Shown: positions 16,262 through 25,161 of the stretch, piece by piece
How the letters are laid out: the number at the start of each line of letters is the position of its first letter
How positions within the stretch are numbered: position 1 is the stretch's first letter
Source of the DNA: an uncultured Anaerolineae bacterium
Lineage (GTDB): Bacteria > Chloroflexota > Anaerolineae > Anaerolineales > Villigracilaceae
Assembly (NCBI GenBank): GCA_903910795.1
Contig: CAIWAX010000464.1
Coordinates: 1-46,763, forward strand
Length of the DNA: 46,763 nt
Direction of reading: 5' to 3'
The notes under the pieces: generated by a model
Database searches by the model: none
Seen by the model: only the letters and a program-made list of their open reading frames with translations
What the model was told of the DNA's origin: nothing
Program-made: the position numbers and the translations under genes

Positions 16262-17317
16262 ATGAACCAGGCACTTCCAATGGCCGGCGCAAACGTACAG
16301 GTAAACCTCGTCGGCATGAGCAAAAACGATTATCGCGGCTTACCGAGCACCCTGTGCCAGGGCTGCGGACACAACTCCATCGCCAACCAGATCATCTCTG
16401 CCGCCTATGAAATGAACCTGGTTCCCGAAAACGTGGTCAAGTTCAGCGGCATCGGCTGCTCCAGCAAATCGCCAACCTATTTTCTAAACCGTTCGTTTGG
16501 CTTCAACGGACTGCATGGACGCATGCCTTCCATCGCTACTGGCGCGTTGTTTGGCGATATCACCATGAAGGGCATTGGCGTATCGGGTGATGGCGATAGC
16601 GCCAGCATCGGCATGGGACAGTTCAAGCACATGATGCGCCGCAACGTCAATATGGTTTATATTGTCGAGAACAACGGCGTTTACGGCTTGACCAAGGGTC
16701 AGTTCTCCGCCACCGCTGAGGTTGGTCTGACCTTGAAAAAGCAGGGTATCAACCAGTACATGCCGATCGATATCTGCATGGAAGCCATCGCCTCCAACGC
16801 CACTTTCGTGGCCCGCTCCTTTGCTGGCGATCCGAAACAAGTCAAAGAACTCCTTAAAGCTGCCATGGCGCATAAAGGACTGGCCCTGCTGGATATCATC
16901 AGCCCTTGCGTAACTTTCAACAACCAGGACAATGCCTACCATTCCTATACCTGGGGCAAGGACCACGAAGCGCCCCTGCATGAAATTTCATTTATCCCTG
17001 CCCGCGATGAAATCATCATCCCTGACGAATTCGAAGAAGGCACCGTCCGGGAAGTTGAAATGCACGATGGCTCCAGCATCGTGCTCAAAAAGCTTGAGCA
17101 TGATTACGATCCGACCTCCAGGTTCCAGGCGCTTCACAAATTGGAAGAAGCCCAGGAAAATAACTGGCTGGTCACTGGTTTGATTTACCTGGACACGAAA
17201 AAGCCGGCCTTGAATGAAAAATATCATCTCGTAGATACTGCCCTCAATCGCCTGACTGAAAAAGAACTGCGGCCTGGCCCCGAAACCATCAAGCAGATCA
17301 ACGACTTGATGTTTTAG
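16262..17317 (+). CDS. korB: 2-oxoacid:ferredoxin oxidoreductase, beta (TPP-binding) subunit
   Basis: This 351-residue protein has Cys32 and Cys35 in LCQGCGHNS, and a distal Cys in ISPCVTFNNQD, which fit the single [4Fe-4S] cluster of beta subunits. GVSGDGDSASIG and NNGVYGLTKGQFSAT form the thiamine-diphosphate site. It completes the KorAB enzyme, starting one base after the korA stop with GGTAAGGAG upstream. A perfect 20-bp terminator stem follows. Confidence 0.93.
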   Translation: MNQALPMAGANVQVNLVGMSKNDYRGLPSTLCQGCGHNSIANQIISAAYEMNLVPENVVKFSGIGCSSKSPTYFLNRSFGFNGLHGRMPSIATGALFGDITMKGIGVSGDGDSASIGMGQFKHMMRRNVNMVYIVENNGVYGLTKGQFSATAEVGLTLKKQGINQYMPIDICMEAIASNATFVARSFAGDPKQVKELLKAAMAHKGLALLDIISPCVTFNNQDNAYHSYTWGKDHEAPLHEISFIPARDEIIIPDEFEEGTVREVEMHDGSSIVLKKLEHDYDPTSRFQALHKLEEAQENNWLVTGLIYLDTKKPALNEKYHLVDTALNRLTEKELRPGPETIKQINDLMF

Positions 17318-17336
17318 CTGGTCATTGGCAAGCAAC

Positions 17337-17383
17337 AAAGAGATGTTGGCTGAAGCGCTAGAAGCTTCAGCCAACATCTCTTT
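17337..17383 (+). terminator. Intrinsic terminator after korB
   Basis: Twenty bases at 17337-17356 pair perfectly with 17364-17383 around the 7-nt loop GCTAGAA, with T residues at the end. This ends the regulator-korAB transcript. Confidence 0.85.
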
Positions 17384-17457
17384 ATTAATCGCTATAATAT
17401 GCACCTATCGTCAAGTTACAATGAATTATCTTCAGCAATGCACAGCACAATGTTTGT

Positions 17458-17463
17458 TACAAT
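17458..17463 (+). promoter_or_regulatory. -10 box TACAAT six bases before the aspA start codon
   Basis: TACAAT is followed by only six bases (AGTCCC) before ATG 17470. This spacing predicts a leaderless mRNA; no Shine-Dalgarno sequence is present. The -35 region is weak. Confidence 0.45.
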
Positions 17464-17469
17464 AGTCCC

Positions 17470-18894
17470 ATGATACAAAATACCCATAAGTTCAATAAAA
17501 CAGCCCCTACCCGCACCGAACATGACCTGTTGGGTGAACGCGAAGTTCCGTCGGCCAGTTACTACGGCATTCACACGCTGCGCGCGATGGAAAATTTCCC
17601 CATCAGCGGCACCACCATTCAGGCATACCCTGCACTGATCCAGGGTCTGGCTTTTGTCAAGGAAGCCTGCGCCCAGGCAAACCTGAAGCTGGGCCTTTTG
17701 GATACAAAACGTGCGCATGCCATTACGCGCGCCTGCCAGGAAATCCGCGCCGGGAAACTACGCAATCAATTCGTGGTGGATGTCATCCAGGGAGGCGCCG
17801 GAACATCCACCAACATGAATGCCAACGAGGTTATCGCAAACCGCGCATTAGAAATTATGGGCTTTGAGCGCGGCCAGTACAACGAGTTGCATCCGCTTGA
17901 ACATGTTAATCTCAGTCAAAGCACAAACGATGTATATCCCACGGCGCTCAAAGTGGCGCTCGGTTTTGAAATCAAACGTCTTGTGGAAGCCATGGAAGTT
18001 TTGCGCATCGAGTTTGATTTAAAAGCCAGGGAATTTTCGGATGTATTGAAAATGGGCCGCACCCAACTTCAGGATGCCGTGCCCATGACACTTGGTCAGG
18101 AATTCAGCACGTACGCGGTCATGCTGCACGAAGACCAGCAGCGCCTGCGTGAAGCTGCCCTGCTCATCCAGGAGATCAACCTGGGCGCCACCGCAATCGG
18201 AACGGGCATCAACGCCCCGGCTGATTATGCACCCCTGGCTTGCGAGGCACTCTCCATCCTGACCGGCATGCAGTTCATTACTGCCGGAAACCTGGTCGAA
18301 GCAACCCAGGATGCGGGCGCATTTGTGCAACTTTCGGGCGTGCTCAAACGCGTGGCGGTTAAATTATCAAAGGTCTGCAATGACCTGCGGCTGCTTTCCT
18401 CCGGGCCGCGCGCCGGGCTGGGCGAAATCAACCTGCCGCCCGTCCAGGCTGGTTCAAGCATTATGCCCGGGAAAGTCAACCCGGTCATTCCAGAAGTAGT
18501 CAATCAGATTGCCTTTGAAGTGATTGGCAATGATGTTACAGTTTCTTTCGCTGCCGAGGCGGGACAATTGCAGTTGAATGCGTTTGAGCCGATCATCGCC
18601 CGCAACCTGCTGAACAGCCTGATCTACCTGCGCCAGGGCTGTCTGATTCTGGCCGAGCGCTGTGTGCGCGGCATCACCGCCAACCGTGACCGCCTGGATG
18701 ACATTGTCAAAAACTCAATTGGCATCGTGACGGCCCTGAACCCCTATATTGGTTATGAAAACGCCAGCATGGTAGCGCGTGAAGCCTATGCCACCGGCAA
18801 GGGGGTGAACGAAATCGTGCTGCAAAAGGGGCTGCTGACGCGCGAACAGCTGGAAGAAATCCTGCGCCCCGAAAACCTGACTCGGCCAAAATAA
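17470..18894 (+). CDS. aspA: Aspartate ammonia-lyase
   Basis: This 474-residue protein of the fumarase/aspartase superfamily converts aspartate to fumarate and ammonia. The signature GSSIMPGKVNPV (about 334-345) is the flexible catalytic loop. TRTEHDLLGEREVPSASYYGIHTLRA at the N-terminus and NLSQSTNDVYPTA are aspartase-type. The first 14 residues are an extension relative to the family start; residues 3-9 derive from the dispersed repeat (IQNTHKFN). The start codon lies six bases after a -10 box, so the gene may be leaderless. It fits amino-acid fermentation with ald and rocD. Confidence 0.93.
   Translation: MIQNTHKFNKTAPTRTEHDLLGEREVPSASYYGIHTLRAMENFPISGTTIQAYPALIQGLAFVKEACAQANLKLGLLDTKRAHAITRACQEIRAGKLRNQFVVDVIQGGAGTSTNMNANEVIANRALEIMGFERGQYNELHPLEHVNLSQSTNDVYPTALKVALGFEIKRLVEAMEVLRIEFDLKAREFSDVLKMGRTQLQDAVPMTLGQEFSTYAVMLHEDQQRLREAALLIQEINLGATAIGTGINAPADYAPLACEALSILTGMQFITAGNLVEATQDAGAFVQLSGVLKRVAVKLSKVCNDLRLLSSGPRAGLGEINLPPVQAGSSIMPGKVNPVIPEVVNQIAFEVIGNDVTVSFAAEAGQLQLNAFEPIIARNLLNSLIYLRQGCLILAERCVRGITANRDRLDDIVKNSIGIVTALNPYIGYENASMVAREAYATGKGVNEIVLQKGLLTREQLEEILRPENLTRPK
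17477..17496 (+). repeat. 24-bp dispersed repeat, copy e (within the aspA N-terminus)
   Basis: The conserved core AAAATACCCATAAGTTCAAT is in frame with aspA (NTHKFN). The first bases of the unit are changed and one codon is added after the ATG at 17470. Confidence 0.75.
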
Positions 18895-18949
18895 ACCGAT
18901 CCAATTACAGGAAATCACCTGATGATAACCAAATTTTTCTCTGAAACCC

Positions 18950-20986
18950 ATGGATAGCGAACGGAAGAACAACCACAGTTTTCGCCAGGTTCACTTGGAT
19001 TTTCATACCGCGCTCGAATGTGGGGCTGTCGGGGATCAATTTAACCCCGATACTTTTGTTGAAACACTGCAAATGGGTCATGTTGATACGATCAACATCT
19101 TCGCGAAGTGTCATCACGGATACTCCTATTACGACACCAAGGTAGGTACAAAACACCCCGGGCTAAACTTTGATTTACTTGGAACGATGATCGAGAGCTT
19201 GCACAGCCGGAATATTCGCTGCCCCATTTATCTATCTGTCAAATGGGATGATCTGGCAGGCATGCAGCACCCAGAATGGATTTGCGTAAACAAGGCCGGG
19301 AAATTAAACATGCGCTCTCCTCTCAGCAGCGAATGGGGTTGGAGTACCATGGATCTCGCCACTGGCTATTCAGATTACTTCATTGCCCAGGTGGAAGAAC
19401 TCATCACAATGTTTGGCCCACAGGTTGACGGCTGGTGGTTTGATATCTGTTTTACCGCGCCCAATTATTCGCCCTGGAGCATGGAAGGGATGCGCAAAAG
19501 TGGAGTGAATCTGGAAGACGATCAGGCGGTTTGGCGCTATGCCCGCCAGCAGGATCTGGCATTTTTCAAAAAGGTAAGTGCTATTTGTCAGAAAAAAACA
19601 CCACGCAGCACAATTTTCTATAACGGCACCGTTACCGCCGAAATGAGCGAGGTTCTCCCCTACATCACCCACATTGAAGTTGAAAGCCTGCCGACATCCG
19701 GTGAGACCTGGGGTTACATGCATTATCCGATCATGGCCCGCCTGGCGCGCACCAGCGGGAAAGAAATGATCGGAATGACCGGGCGATTTCATCGCTCGTG
19801 GGCTGACTTTGGCGGATTAAAAACCCAGGATCAACTCGACTATGAATGCGGGACCATCCTCTCAGCGGGCGGTCGAATATGCATTGGCGATCAATTGCAT
19901 CCACGAGGAGCGCTTGATCAGGCTGTTTACCGTCTGATCGGTAAATCTTACGCACGCGTGGAAGCTTTGGAACCCTGGCTGAATAATTCGCAACCAGCCG
20001 CGGAGATCGTTTTGCTAACGATGGATGCACCTGCCGGGGCACTGCCTGGAGTTGGTGCACTAAACCGCGAAATTGAAGGAGCCACCCAGATGTTGCTGGA
20101 AACAGGCATCCAGTTCGATATCGCGGATGAGAGCGTTGATCTTTCCCATTACCCCGCAGCTTTTGTGCCGGATGGCGCCTCCTTAACCCCTTTATGGAAG
20201 GAAAAGCTGTCAGCCTTTCTGGCGAAAGGTGGCAAATTGGTGGTCAGCGGCACAGGTGCACTTGACCCGGCCAACCTGCAATTTCAATTAGATGAAATTC
20301 CAGTAATTTATCGTGGTACAAGCCCAACCAGGCCGTCTTATCTGCGTCCTGATAGCGCCATGCTGGATGGCAGTGAGCTCGCGGCTGATTATGATTATGT
20401 TTTTTATGACCAGGCTCACCTGGTACAGCCCGTTCAAGGGGCCACCTGTTTTGGGGAGATCAAGCGCGCCTTATTCAACCGCGATTGGGATCACTTCACC
20501 AGCCACCAACACGCACCTGTTGGGGACTCGCTTGGCTCGCCTATCGCAGTTCAGAAAGACCAGATTTTGTATTTTGCCGTGCCGCTTTTTGGCGGCTATC
20601 GGAACTGGGATTATTGGGCATACCGCGCCCTGGCAATCAAACAATTGCGCAACTTTCTGCCGCCGGCGCTTGTCATAGCCCACGCCCCCGGTTGGGTTGA
20701 AGTATCGCTGCACCACCAACCCAGGACAGAAAACAACCCTGAGCGGAAGATTGTGCACATTGTAAGTTATCATCCACGACGTTCCTCGCAAGCCATTCCT
20801 CACGTTGATCAAAGTTGGCAGATGGCCGGGTTATCGATCAAGGTACGATTGGATGATGAACGGCCAGCGCGTACCTATCTTGCTCCAGATCAAAGGGAAC
20901 TACCTTTTTCCATTGAAGGAAGGTACGTCAATATAAACCTTCCACCTGTGGGCGCCCATGCAGTTTTGGTTCTGGAGAATGAATGA
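18950..20986 (+). CDS. Putative glycoside hydrolase (GHL6-like) with beta-galactosidase-trimerisation-like domain
   Basis: This 678-residue protein starts with QVHLDFHT, typical of hypothetical glycosyl hydrolase family 6, followed by a TIM-barrel-like region to about residue 350. That region contains VDGWWFDICF, and IEVESLPTSGETWGYMHYP with candidate acidic catalytic residues. A middle part (about 370-470) resembles the glutamine-amidotransferase-like trimerisation domain of GH42-type enzymes, and a beta domain ends the protein. No signal peptide is seen, so it acts in the cytoplasm. The ATG at 18950 has no Shine-Dalgarno sequence. A short reading frame (18922-18955) with AGGA upstream ends over it and may couple translation. 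It overlaps arfB by ATGA. The substrate is unknown. Confidence 0.72.
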   Translation: MDSERKNNHSFRQVHLDFHTALECGAVGDQFNPDTFVETLQMGHVDTINIFAKCHHGYSYYDTKVGTKHPGLNFDLLGTMIESLHSRNIRCPIYLSVKWDDLAGMQHPEWICVNKAGKLNMRSPLSSEWGWSTMDLATGYSDYFIAQVEELITMFGPQVDGWWFDICFTAPNYSPWSMEGMRKSGVNLEDDQAVWRYARQQDLAFFKKVSAICQKKTPRSTIFYNGTVTAEMSEVLPYITHIEVESLPTSGETWGYMHYPIMARLARTSGKEMIGMTGRFHRSWADFGGLKTQDQLDYECGTILSAGGRICIGDQLHPRGALDQAVYRLIGKSYARVEALEPWLNNSQPAAEIVLLTMDAPAGALPGVGALNREIEGATQMLLETGIQFDIADESVDLSHYPAAFVPDGASLTPLWKEKLSAFLAKGGKLVVSGTGALDPANLQFQLDEIPVIYRGTSPTRPSYLRPDSAMLDGSELAADYDYVFYDQAHLVQPVQGATCFGEIKRALFNRDWDHFTSHQHAPVGDSLGSPIAVQKDQILYFAVPLFGGYRNWDYWAYRALAIKQLRNFLPPALVIAHAPGWVEVSLHHQPRTENNPERKIVHIVSYHPRRSSQAIPHVDQSWQMAGLSIKVRLDDERPARTYLAPDQRELPFSIEGRYVNINLPPVGAHAVLVLENE

Positions 20987-21378
20987 TTGATGAAAGCGAA
21001 ATTCAACTTGATTACGTTCGCGCTTCCGGGCCCGGCGGTCAGAACGTAAACAAAGTTTCGACCTCCGTCCAGCTTCGTTTTAACGTTCAAAATTCCCCAT
21101 CCCTGGAACCCGAAGTCAAGCAGCGATTACTGAAATTAGCCGGCAGCCGTATTACCCTTGAGGGTGTTTTGATCATTGAGGCCAAACGCTACCGTACTCA
21201 GGAACAGAATCGGGTGGATGCGCTTGCCCGATTAAACACGCTGATTCAGAAAGCGATGGAGACACCCAAAACACGCCGGCCAACCCGCCCAACCCTGGCC
21301 TCCAAAACCGAACGCTTGCAAACCAAGCAGCGCCGGAGCCAGGTCAAACACTTGCGACGCAGTCTGCCGGAAGACTGA
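20983..21378 (+). CDS. arfB: ArfB-like peptidyl-tRNA hydrolase (ribosome rescue)
   Basis: This 131-residue protein has the release-factor catalytic motif GPGGQNVNK (Gly18-Gly19-Gln20) near the N-terminus and a basic Arg/Lys-rich tail (about 95-131). This is the ArfB/YaeJ/ICT1 architecture, without codon-recognition domains. Such proteins bind stalled ribosomes through the tail in the mRNA channel and hydrolyse peptidyl-tRNA. The ATGA overlap with the glycosidase gene implies translational coupling, although no functional link is evident. Confidence 0.92.
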   Translation: MIDESEIQLDYVRASGPGGQNVNKVSTSVQLRFNVQNSPSLEPEVKQRLLKLAGSRITLEGVLIIEAKRYRTQEQNRVDALARLNTLIQKAMETPKTRRPTRPTLASKTERLQTKQRRSQVKHLRRSLPED

Positions 21379-21437
21379 GACTTATTTATTCCAAAGGGGT
21401 ATTCAAGCAGATCCAAAAGGCTTTCTCACACGACCAG

Positions 21438-21462
21438 CATCTCATAAAATGAGATGTATAAT
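21438..21462 (+). promoter_or_regulatory. Inverted repeat directly upstream of a TATAAT box
   Basis: CATCTCAT (21438-21445) and ATGAGATG (21449-21456) form a perfect 8-bp inverted repeat with a 3-nt spacer. TATAAT follows at once at 21457-21462. This resembles an operator next to a promoter for the MFS gene. Confidence 0.45.
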
Positions 21463-21475
21463 CTCGAAGCCATTC

Positions 21476-21505
21476 AGGACAGGAAATATTCTTGTCCTAT
21501 TTTTT
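21476..21505 (+). terminator. Intrinsic terminator in front of the MFS gene
   Basis: AGGACAGGAA (21476-21485) pairs with TTCTTGTCCT (21489-21498) over ten pairs with one G-U, loop ATA, followed by six T residues (21500-21505). It lies 24 nt before the MFS ATG. It either ends the arfB transcript or attenuates a transcript starting near 21469. Confidence 0.75.
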
Positions 21506-21528
21506 GCGAATTGGTAATAAATTACCGA

Positions 21529-22728
21529 ATGTCTTTCCTGAAGCTGAAAAATAAACTCCAACCGCCAGAACTGGCTCTCACACGTCTATATTATTTCTTC
21601 TATATGGGCGGATCCGGGTTTATCAATCCCTTTATCAACCTGTTTTACATCAGCCTGGGTCTGAATGGCAAACAAATCGGCACGATTGCCTCTACCAGCG
21701 CTGTAATAGGATTGTTTGCAGCTCCCATTGTCACGAACGAAATCAAAAAACGACCGGGGGCCCGCGGCTATTTGCAGCTCATCCTGCTGGCTGGCGCGGT
21801 TGGATATACGATGATCGCCAGGCAGACATCCTTTCTGCCGATCATCATCATTATGATCCTGACTTCTCTGCTGGTTTCAAGCGCTGCCCCACTTTCAGAC
21901 TCACTTGGTGTGGCCATGGCCAGGGCCACCGAAGCCGGATACGGCAGTTTAAGAGTTTTCGGATCACTCGGCTGGATTGTAATGGTACCAATATCAGGCT
22001 GGGTTATCCAAAACCTGGGCTACCAGGCCGGATTTGGAGGGTTCAGTTTGGCCTGGGTCGCCACGGGTCTCTTGCTATTCTGGATCTCGCCCAAATATTT
22101 CACGACTCCCGCCAGCATCACAATTGGCAGATCAGGGTTACGCCAGGCGGGCAGGAAAATTATACAAAATCGCGCACTGCTCGGTTTCGCGATTGGGTTG
22201 GTTGCCATTACCTTGCTCAATAATGGCGTCAACCAGTTTGAGAATGTCTATTTGTCGGATTTAGGCGCAACCAAACAGGTGATTAGCATCGCCGGGATCA
22301 TGAGCGCGATGGTTGAGTTGCCCTTCATGGTGTTATCCGATCGGATTATGCGCCGCACCGGGTCACATAAATTATTATTAATCTCCCTGGCATTGACACT
22401 CCTGGGCCGTTTGGCGGTTCTGATCCTGCCATCCATCGCCACCATCATGGTTGTACGTTTTGTAGGCGGCATGGGTTTTAGCTTTTATACAGTATCCTAT
22501 ATCGGTCTGATCAGTTCGCAAACCGAAACCCACGAGACAGGCACAGTCCTGGCGCTCTACACAGTGACCCTGGCCGGGCTGGTCAACGTATTGGCTTCAC
22601 CGATCTCGGGTGCTATCTATGATGCTCTTGGCGGGCGCTGGCTATACGCCCTGGCAGCAGCCGGTTACGCAATTGCAATTCTCAGTCTCTGGCTTAACCG
22701 CCCCCATCCATTAAATCAACCGCAGTGA
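21529..22728 (+). CDS. MFS transporter (MFS_1/LacY-like)
   Basis: This integral membrane protein of 399 residues has about twelve hydrophobic segments. It begins with LYYFFYMGGSGFINPFINLFYISLGL, typical of the MFS_1-like/LacY-type permeases. Candidate substrates are sugars, nucleosides or drugs; sequence alone does not tell. ATG 21529 is preferred. The upstream ATG at 21454 would place the terminator hairpin inside the coding region. No Shine-Dalgarno sequence precedes 21529. TTGTCC (21492-21497) and TAATAA (21515-21520), 17 bp apart, could make a leaderless promoter. An EamA transporter follows 10 bp after its stop. Confidence 0.85.
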   Translation: MSFLKLKNKLQPPELALTRLYYFFYMGGSGFINPFINLFYISLGLNGKQIGTIASTSAVIGLFAAPIVTNEIKKRPGARGYLQLILLAGAVGYTMIARQTSFLPIIIIMILTSLLVSSAAPLSDSLGVAMARATEAGYGSLRVFGSLGWIVMVPISGWVIQNLGYQAGFGGFSLAWVATGLLLFWISPKYFTTPASITIGRSGLRQAGRKIIQNRALLGFAIGLVAITLLNNGVNQFENVYLSDLGATKQVISIAGIMSAMVELPFMVLSDRIMRRTGSHKLLLISLALTLLGRLAVLILPSIATIMVVRFVGGMGFSFYTVSYIGLISSQTETHETGTVLALYTVTLAGLVNVLASPISGAIYDALGGRWLYALAAAGYAIAILSLWLNRPHPLNQPQ

Positions 22729-22738
22729 GGCATCCGAT

Positions 22739-23611
22739 ATGCAAAAACATTCGATTCTGGGACTGATCGCCGGCCTGGCCGCCGCGGCCATTTGGGGCGG
22801 TATGTATGTAGTCAGCAAAGTAGTCCTGGATGTCATACCACCTTTTACACTGCTCTCCATGCGGCTTTTGCTTGGTTTTTTTGCATTGGGAGCTGTCATC
22901 CTGCTGCGCGGTGGTTTTACGGTTAATTCCCGCCAATTCTGGAGCTATTTTGGGGTAGGCGTGATCGGTTATGGGGTTTCTCTGAGCTTTCAGTTTGTTG
23001 GAACAAAACTCTCCACGGCCGCCAATGGTTCACTGGTCACCTCGGCAACACCAGCGCTGGTGCTTCCCTTCGCATTTTTCCTACTAAAGGAACCCGTTAC
23101 CCGGCGTAGAATGGCGGCCATCCTGCTCGCCAGCCTGGGAGTGCTGGCGGTGATCGATCCGCGCAGCGCCCAGTTATCCTCATCGCTGTTTATTGGCAAC
23201 CTCTCACTCCTGGGCGCAGCCATCACCTGGGCTTTGTATTCCGTGTTGGTGCGAAAAGTCTCTTCAAATGCCGACCTATTGCAGGCGTCAGCCATCATGT
23301 TGTTGGGTGGGCTGCCCCTCACCTTACCGGTCAGCGCGTGGGAATTAACCACACAGGGAATGGGTGCCATCACCCCGGGTATTATCGGTGGCATCCTGTT
23401 CCTGGGAATCATATCGACAGCCATCGCCATGTTTCTATGGAATTTTGCCTTCAAGGAACTCCCCGCGGCGGTTGCCTCGCTGACATTTTTCGCCCAACCC
23501 CTGGTCGGTTCTCTACTGGGCTGGTTTTTTCTGGGCGAAAAAATCACCGCCCTCTTCGTTCTGGGCGGTGTCTTGATCGGGATTGGGATTTTAATTTCGA
23601 GCAGGGAATGA
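22739..23611 (+). CDS. EamA/DMT-family transporter
   Basis: This 290-residue protein has ten predicted membrane segments in two EamA repeats (about 8-140 and 155-288). The repeats show the characteristic AAIWGGMYVVSK and FAFFLLKEPVTRRR motifs, then FFAQPLVGSLLGWFFLGEK in the second half. Members export amino acids or other metabolites. It is ten bases downstream of the MFS gene, with GAGG near the start, so both transporters are probably co-transcribed. It ends 10 bp from the convergent pyk gene. Confidence 0.9.
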   Translation: MQKHSILGLIAGLAAAAIWGGMYVVSKVVLDVIPPFTLLSMRLLLGFFALGAVILLRGGFTVNSRQFWSYFGVGVIGYGVSLSFQFVGTKLSTAANGSLVTSATPALVLPFAFFLLKEPVTRRRMAAILLASLGVLAVIDPRSAQLSSSLFIGNLSLLGAAITWALYSVLVRKVSSNADLLQASAIMLLGGLPLTLPVSAWELTTQGMGAITPGIIGGILFLGIISTAIAMFLWNFAFKELPAAVASLTFFAQPLVGSLLGWFFLGEKITALFVLGGVLIGIGILISSRE

Positions 23612-23621
23612 ATATCTCATT

Positions 23622-25061
23622 TTAAAGTTTCTCTCCAACATTGTGCAGCAAGGCCATGTTCGATGGTCTGACCGTGCTGACCGGGAAACCGCTGATAATC
23701 ACCACCTGTTGCCCGGGCTGCAACCAACCCGATTCAACCAACCGGTTATCAGCCTTGTTGACCATATCCCTGAGAGTGGCAGACATCGGCACAAAGTATG
23801 GAATCACACCCCATAAGAGGGCCAGCCGCCCGATGGTAGCATGAGTGGGAGTAAACGCCAGGATCGGTACGCGAGCGCGCGCTTTTGACATCAACAGGGC
23901 CGTCCGGCCAGTATGTGTAAAGATTGCGATGGCGGCTACATTCAAATCATGGGCCAGTTCGCGAGCCGCGCGTGTCATCGAGGCAGCATCATCGCCGCTG
24001 GCAATGGATGGTGTGTGATAATGCCCCCATTCCTCAAAGCTGGTTTCTGCTGAACGCACGATGCGATCCATCATCTGGACAGCCTCCAGCGGATAAGCTC
24101 CGCTGGCTGTTTCGCCCGAAAGCATGACGGCATCCGAGCCGTCAAAAATGGCATTGGCCACATCCGATGCCTCTGCGCGCGTGGGAAGCGGGTTCACAAT
24201 CATAGAATCGAGCATCTGGGTTGCGGTAATGACAATCTTGCCATGCTCATTGGCCGACTGAATGATACGTTTTTGGGCGATCGGCACACGTTCGGGCGAC
24301 ATTTCCACCCCCAGATCTCCGCGCGCCACCATGACACCATCCACGACCTTCATGATCTCTTCAAGATTATCCAATGCTTCCGGTTTTTCCAGCTTGGCGA
24401 TCACCAACGGATGGTCGCCTTCTTCATCCAGCTCATCCATGGCTGCGCGCACAGATTGAACATCCTGGGCCGTGCGGACAAACGAAATGGCCACAAAATC
24501 TACATTTTGGGACAAGCCAAAAGCCAGGTCAGATCGATCCTTTTCGGTGAAACCTGGGATAGTCAGGCGCACGCCTGGCAAATTGATGCCCTTGTGCGAA
24601 GACAGTTTTCCGCCAACCAGCACCCGGGCGCATAAAAAGGATTTGCCAGTTTCCACCACGGTCAGAGATAAGTGGCCATCATCCAACAAAATCCGATCCC
24701 CGGTCGTGGCGCAGTCAAATAACTCAGCGAAAGCAACCGGGATGGTTTTCCCTTTTCCATCCGGCGCCTTGATACTTTCAGCATACAGGGTGACGATTTC
24801 TCCTTCAACCAGTTCGATGGAGGAATCAAGGATACCGACCCGAATTTTGGGCCCTTGCAAATCCTGTAAAATGCCGACCGGTTTCCCGAGTTTTTCGGCC
24901 AGATCACGGATGCAAATAATCCGCTCGGCATGCTCGGCATGCGTCCCGTGCGAAAAATTCAAACGGGCAACATTCATCCCCGCCAGGATAAGTTTCTCAA
25001 GCATTTCGGCTTCCATGCTCGACGGGCCGATGGTGGCAACAATTTTAGCTCTACGTTCCAT
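23622..25061 (-). CDS. pyk: Pyruvate kinase
   Basis: This 479-residue glycolytic enzyme makes pyruvate and ATP from phosphoenolpyruvate and ADP. It starts with RRAKIVATIGPSS and contains LNFSHGTHAEH, the active-site signature VIAKLEKPEALDNLEEI and DGVMVARGDLGVEM for metal and substrate binding. A B domain and a regulatory C-terminal domain are both present. AGGA lies upstream of ATG 25061. It appears monocistronic; the 100-bp gap before it holds no recognised signal. Confidence 0.96.
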   Translation of the reverse strand: MERRAKIVATIGPSSMEAEMLEKLILAGMNVARLNFSHGTHAEHAERIICIRDLAEKLGKPVGILQDLQGPKIRVGILDSSIELVEGEIVTLYAESIKAPDGKGKTIPVAFAELFDCATTGDRILLDDGHLSLTVVETGKSFLCARVLVGGKLSSHKGINLPGVRLTIPGFTEKDRSDLAFGLSQNVDFVAISFVRTAQDVQSVRAAMDELDEEGDHPLVIAKLEKPEALDNLEEIMKVVDGVMVARGDLGVEMSPERVPIAQKRIIQSANEHGKIVITATQMLDSMIVNPLPTRAEASDVANAIFDGSDAVMLSGETASGAYPLEAVQMMDRIVRSAETSFEEWGHYHTPSIASGDDAASMTRAARELAHDLNVAAIAIFTHTGRTALLMSKARARVPILAFTPTHATIGRLALLWGVIPYFVPMSATLRDMVNKADNRLVESGWLQPGQQVVIISGFPVSTVRPSNMALLHNVGEKL

Positions 25062-25161
25062 AAAATAATCCTGTGATGAGATAAGATATCGGAGCTGTTC
25101 ACAATAATTCTACACCGTTTAACCGGAAAAACATCACCGTTTGCACTTATTAACACAATCG

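Noticed and set aside
21454-21528. Longer N-terminus of the MFS protein starting at 21454
   Set aside because: It would translate through the inverted repeat, the -10 box and the terminator hairpin; the transporter's first conserved segment begins after ATG 21529.
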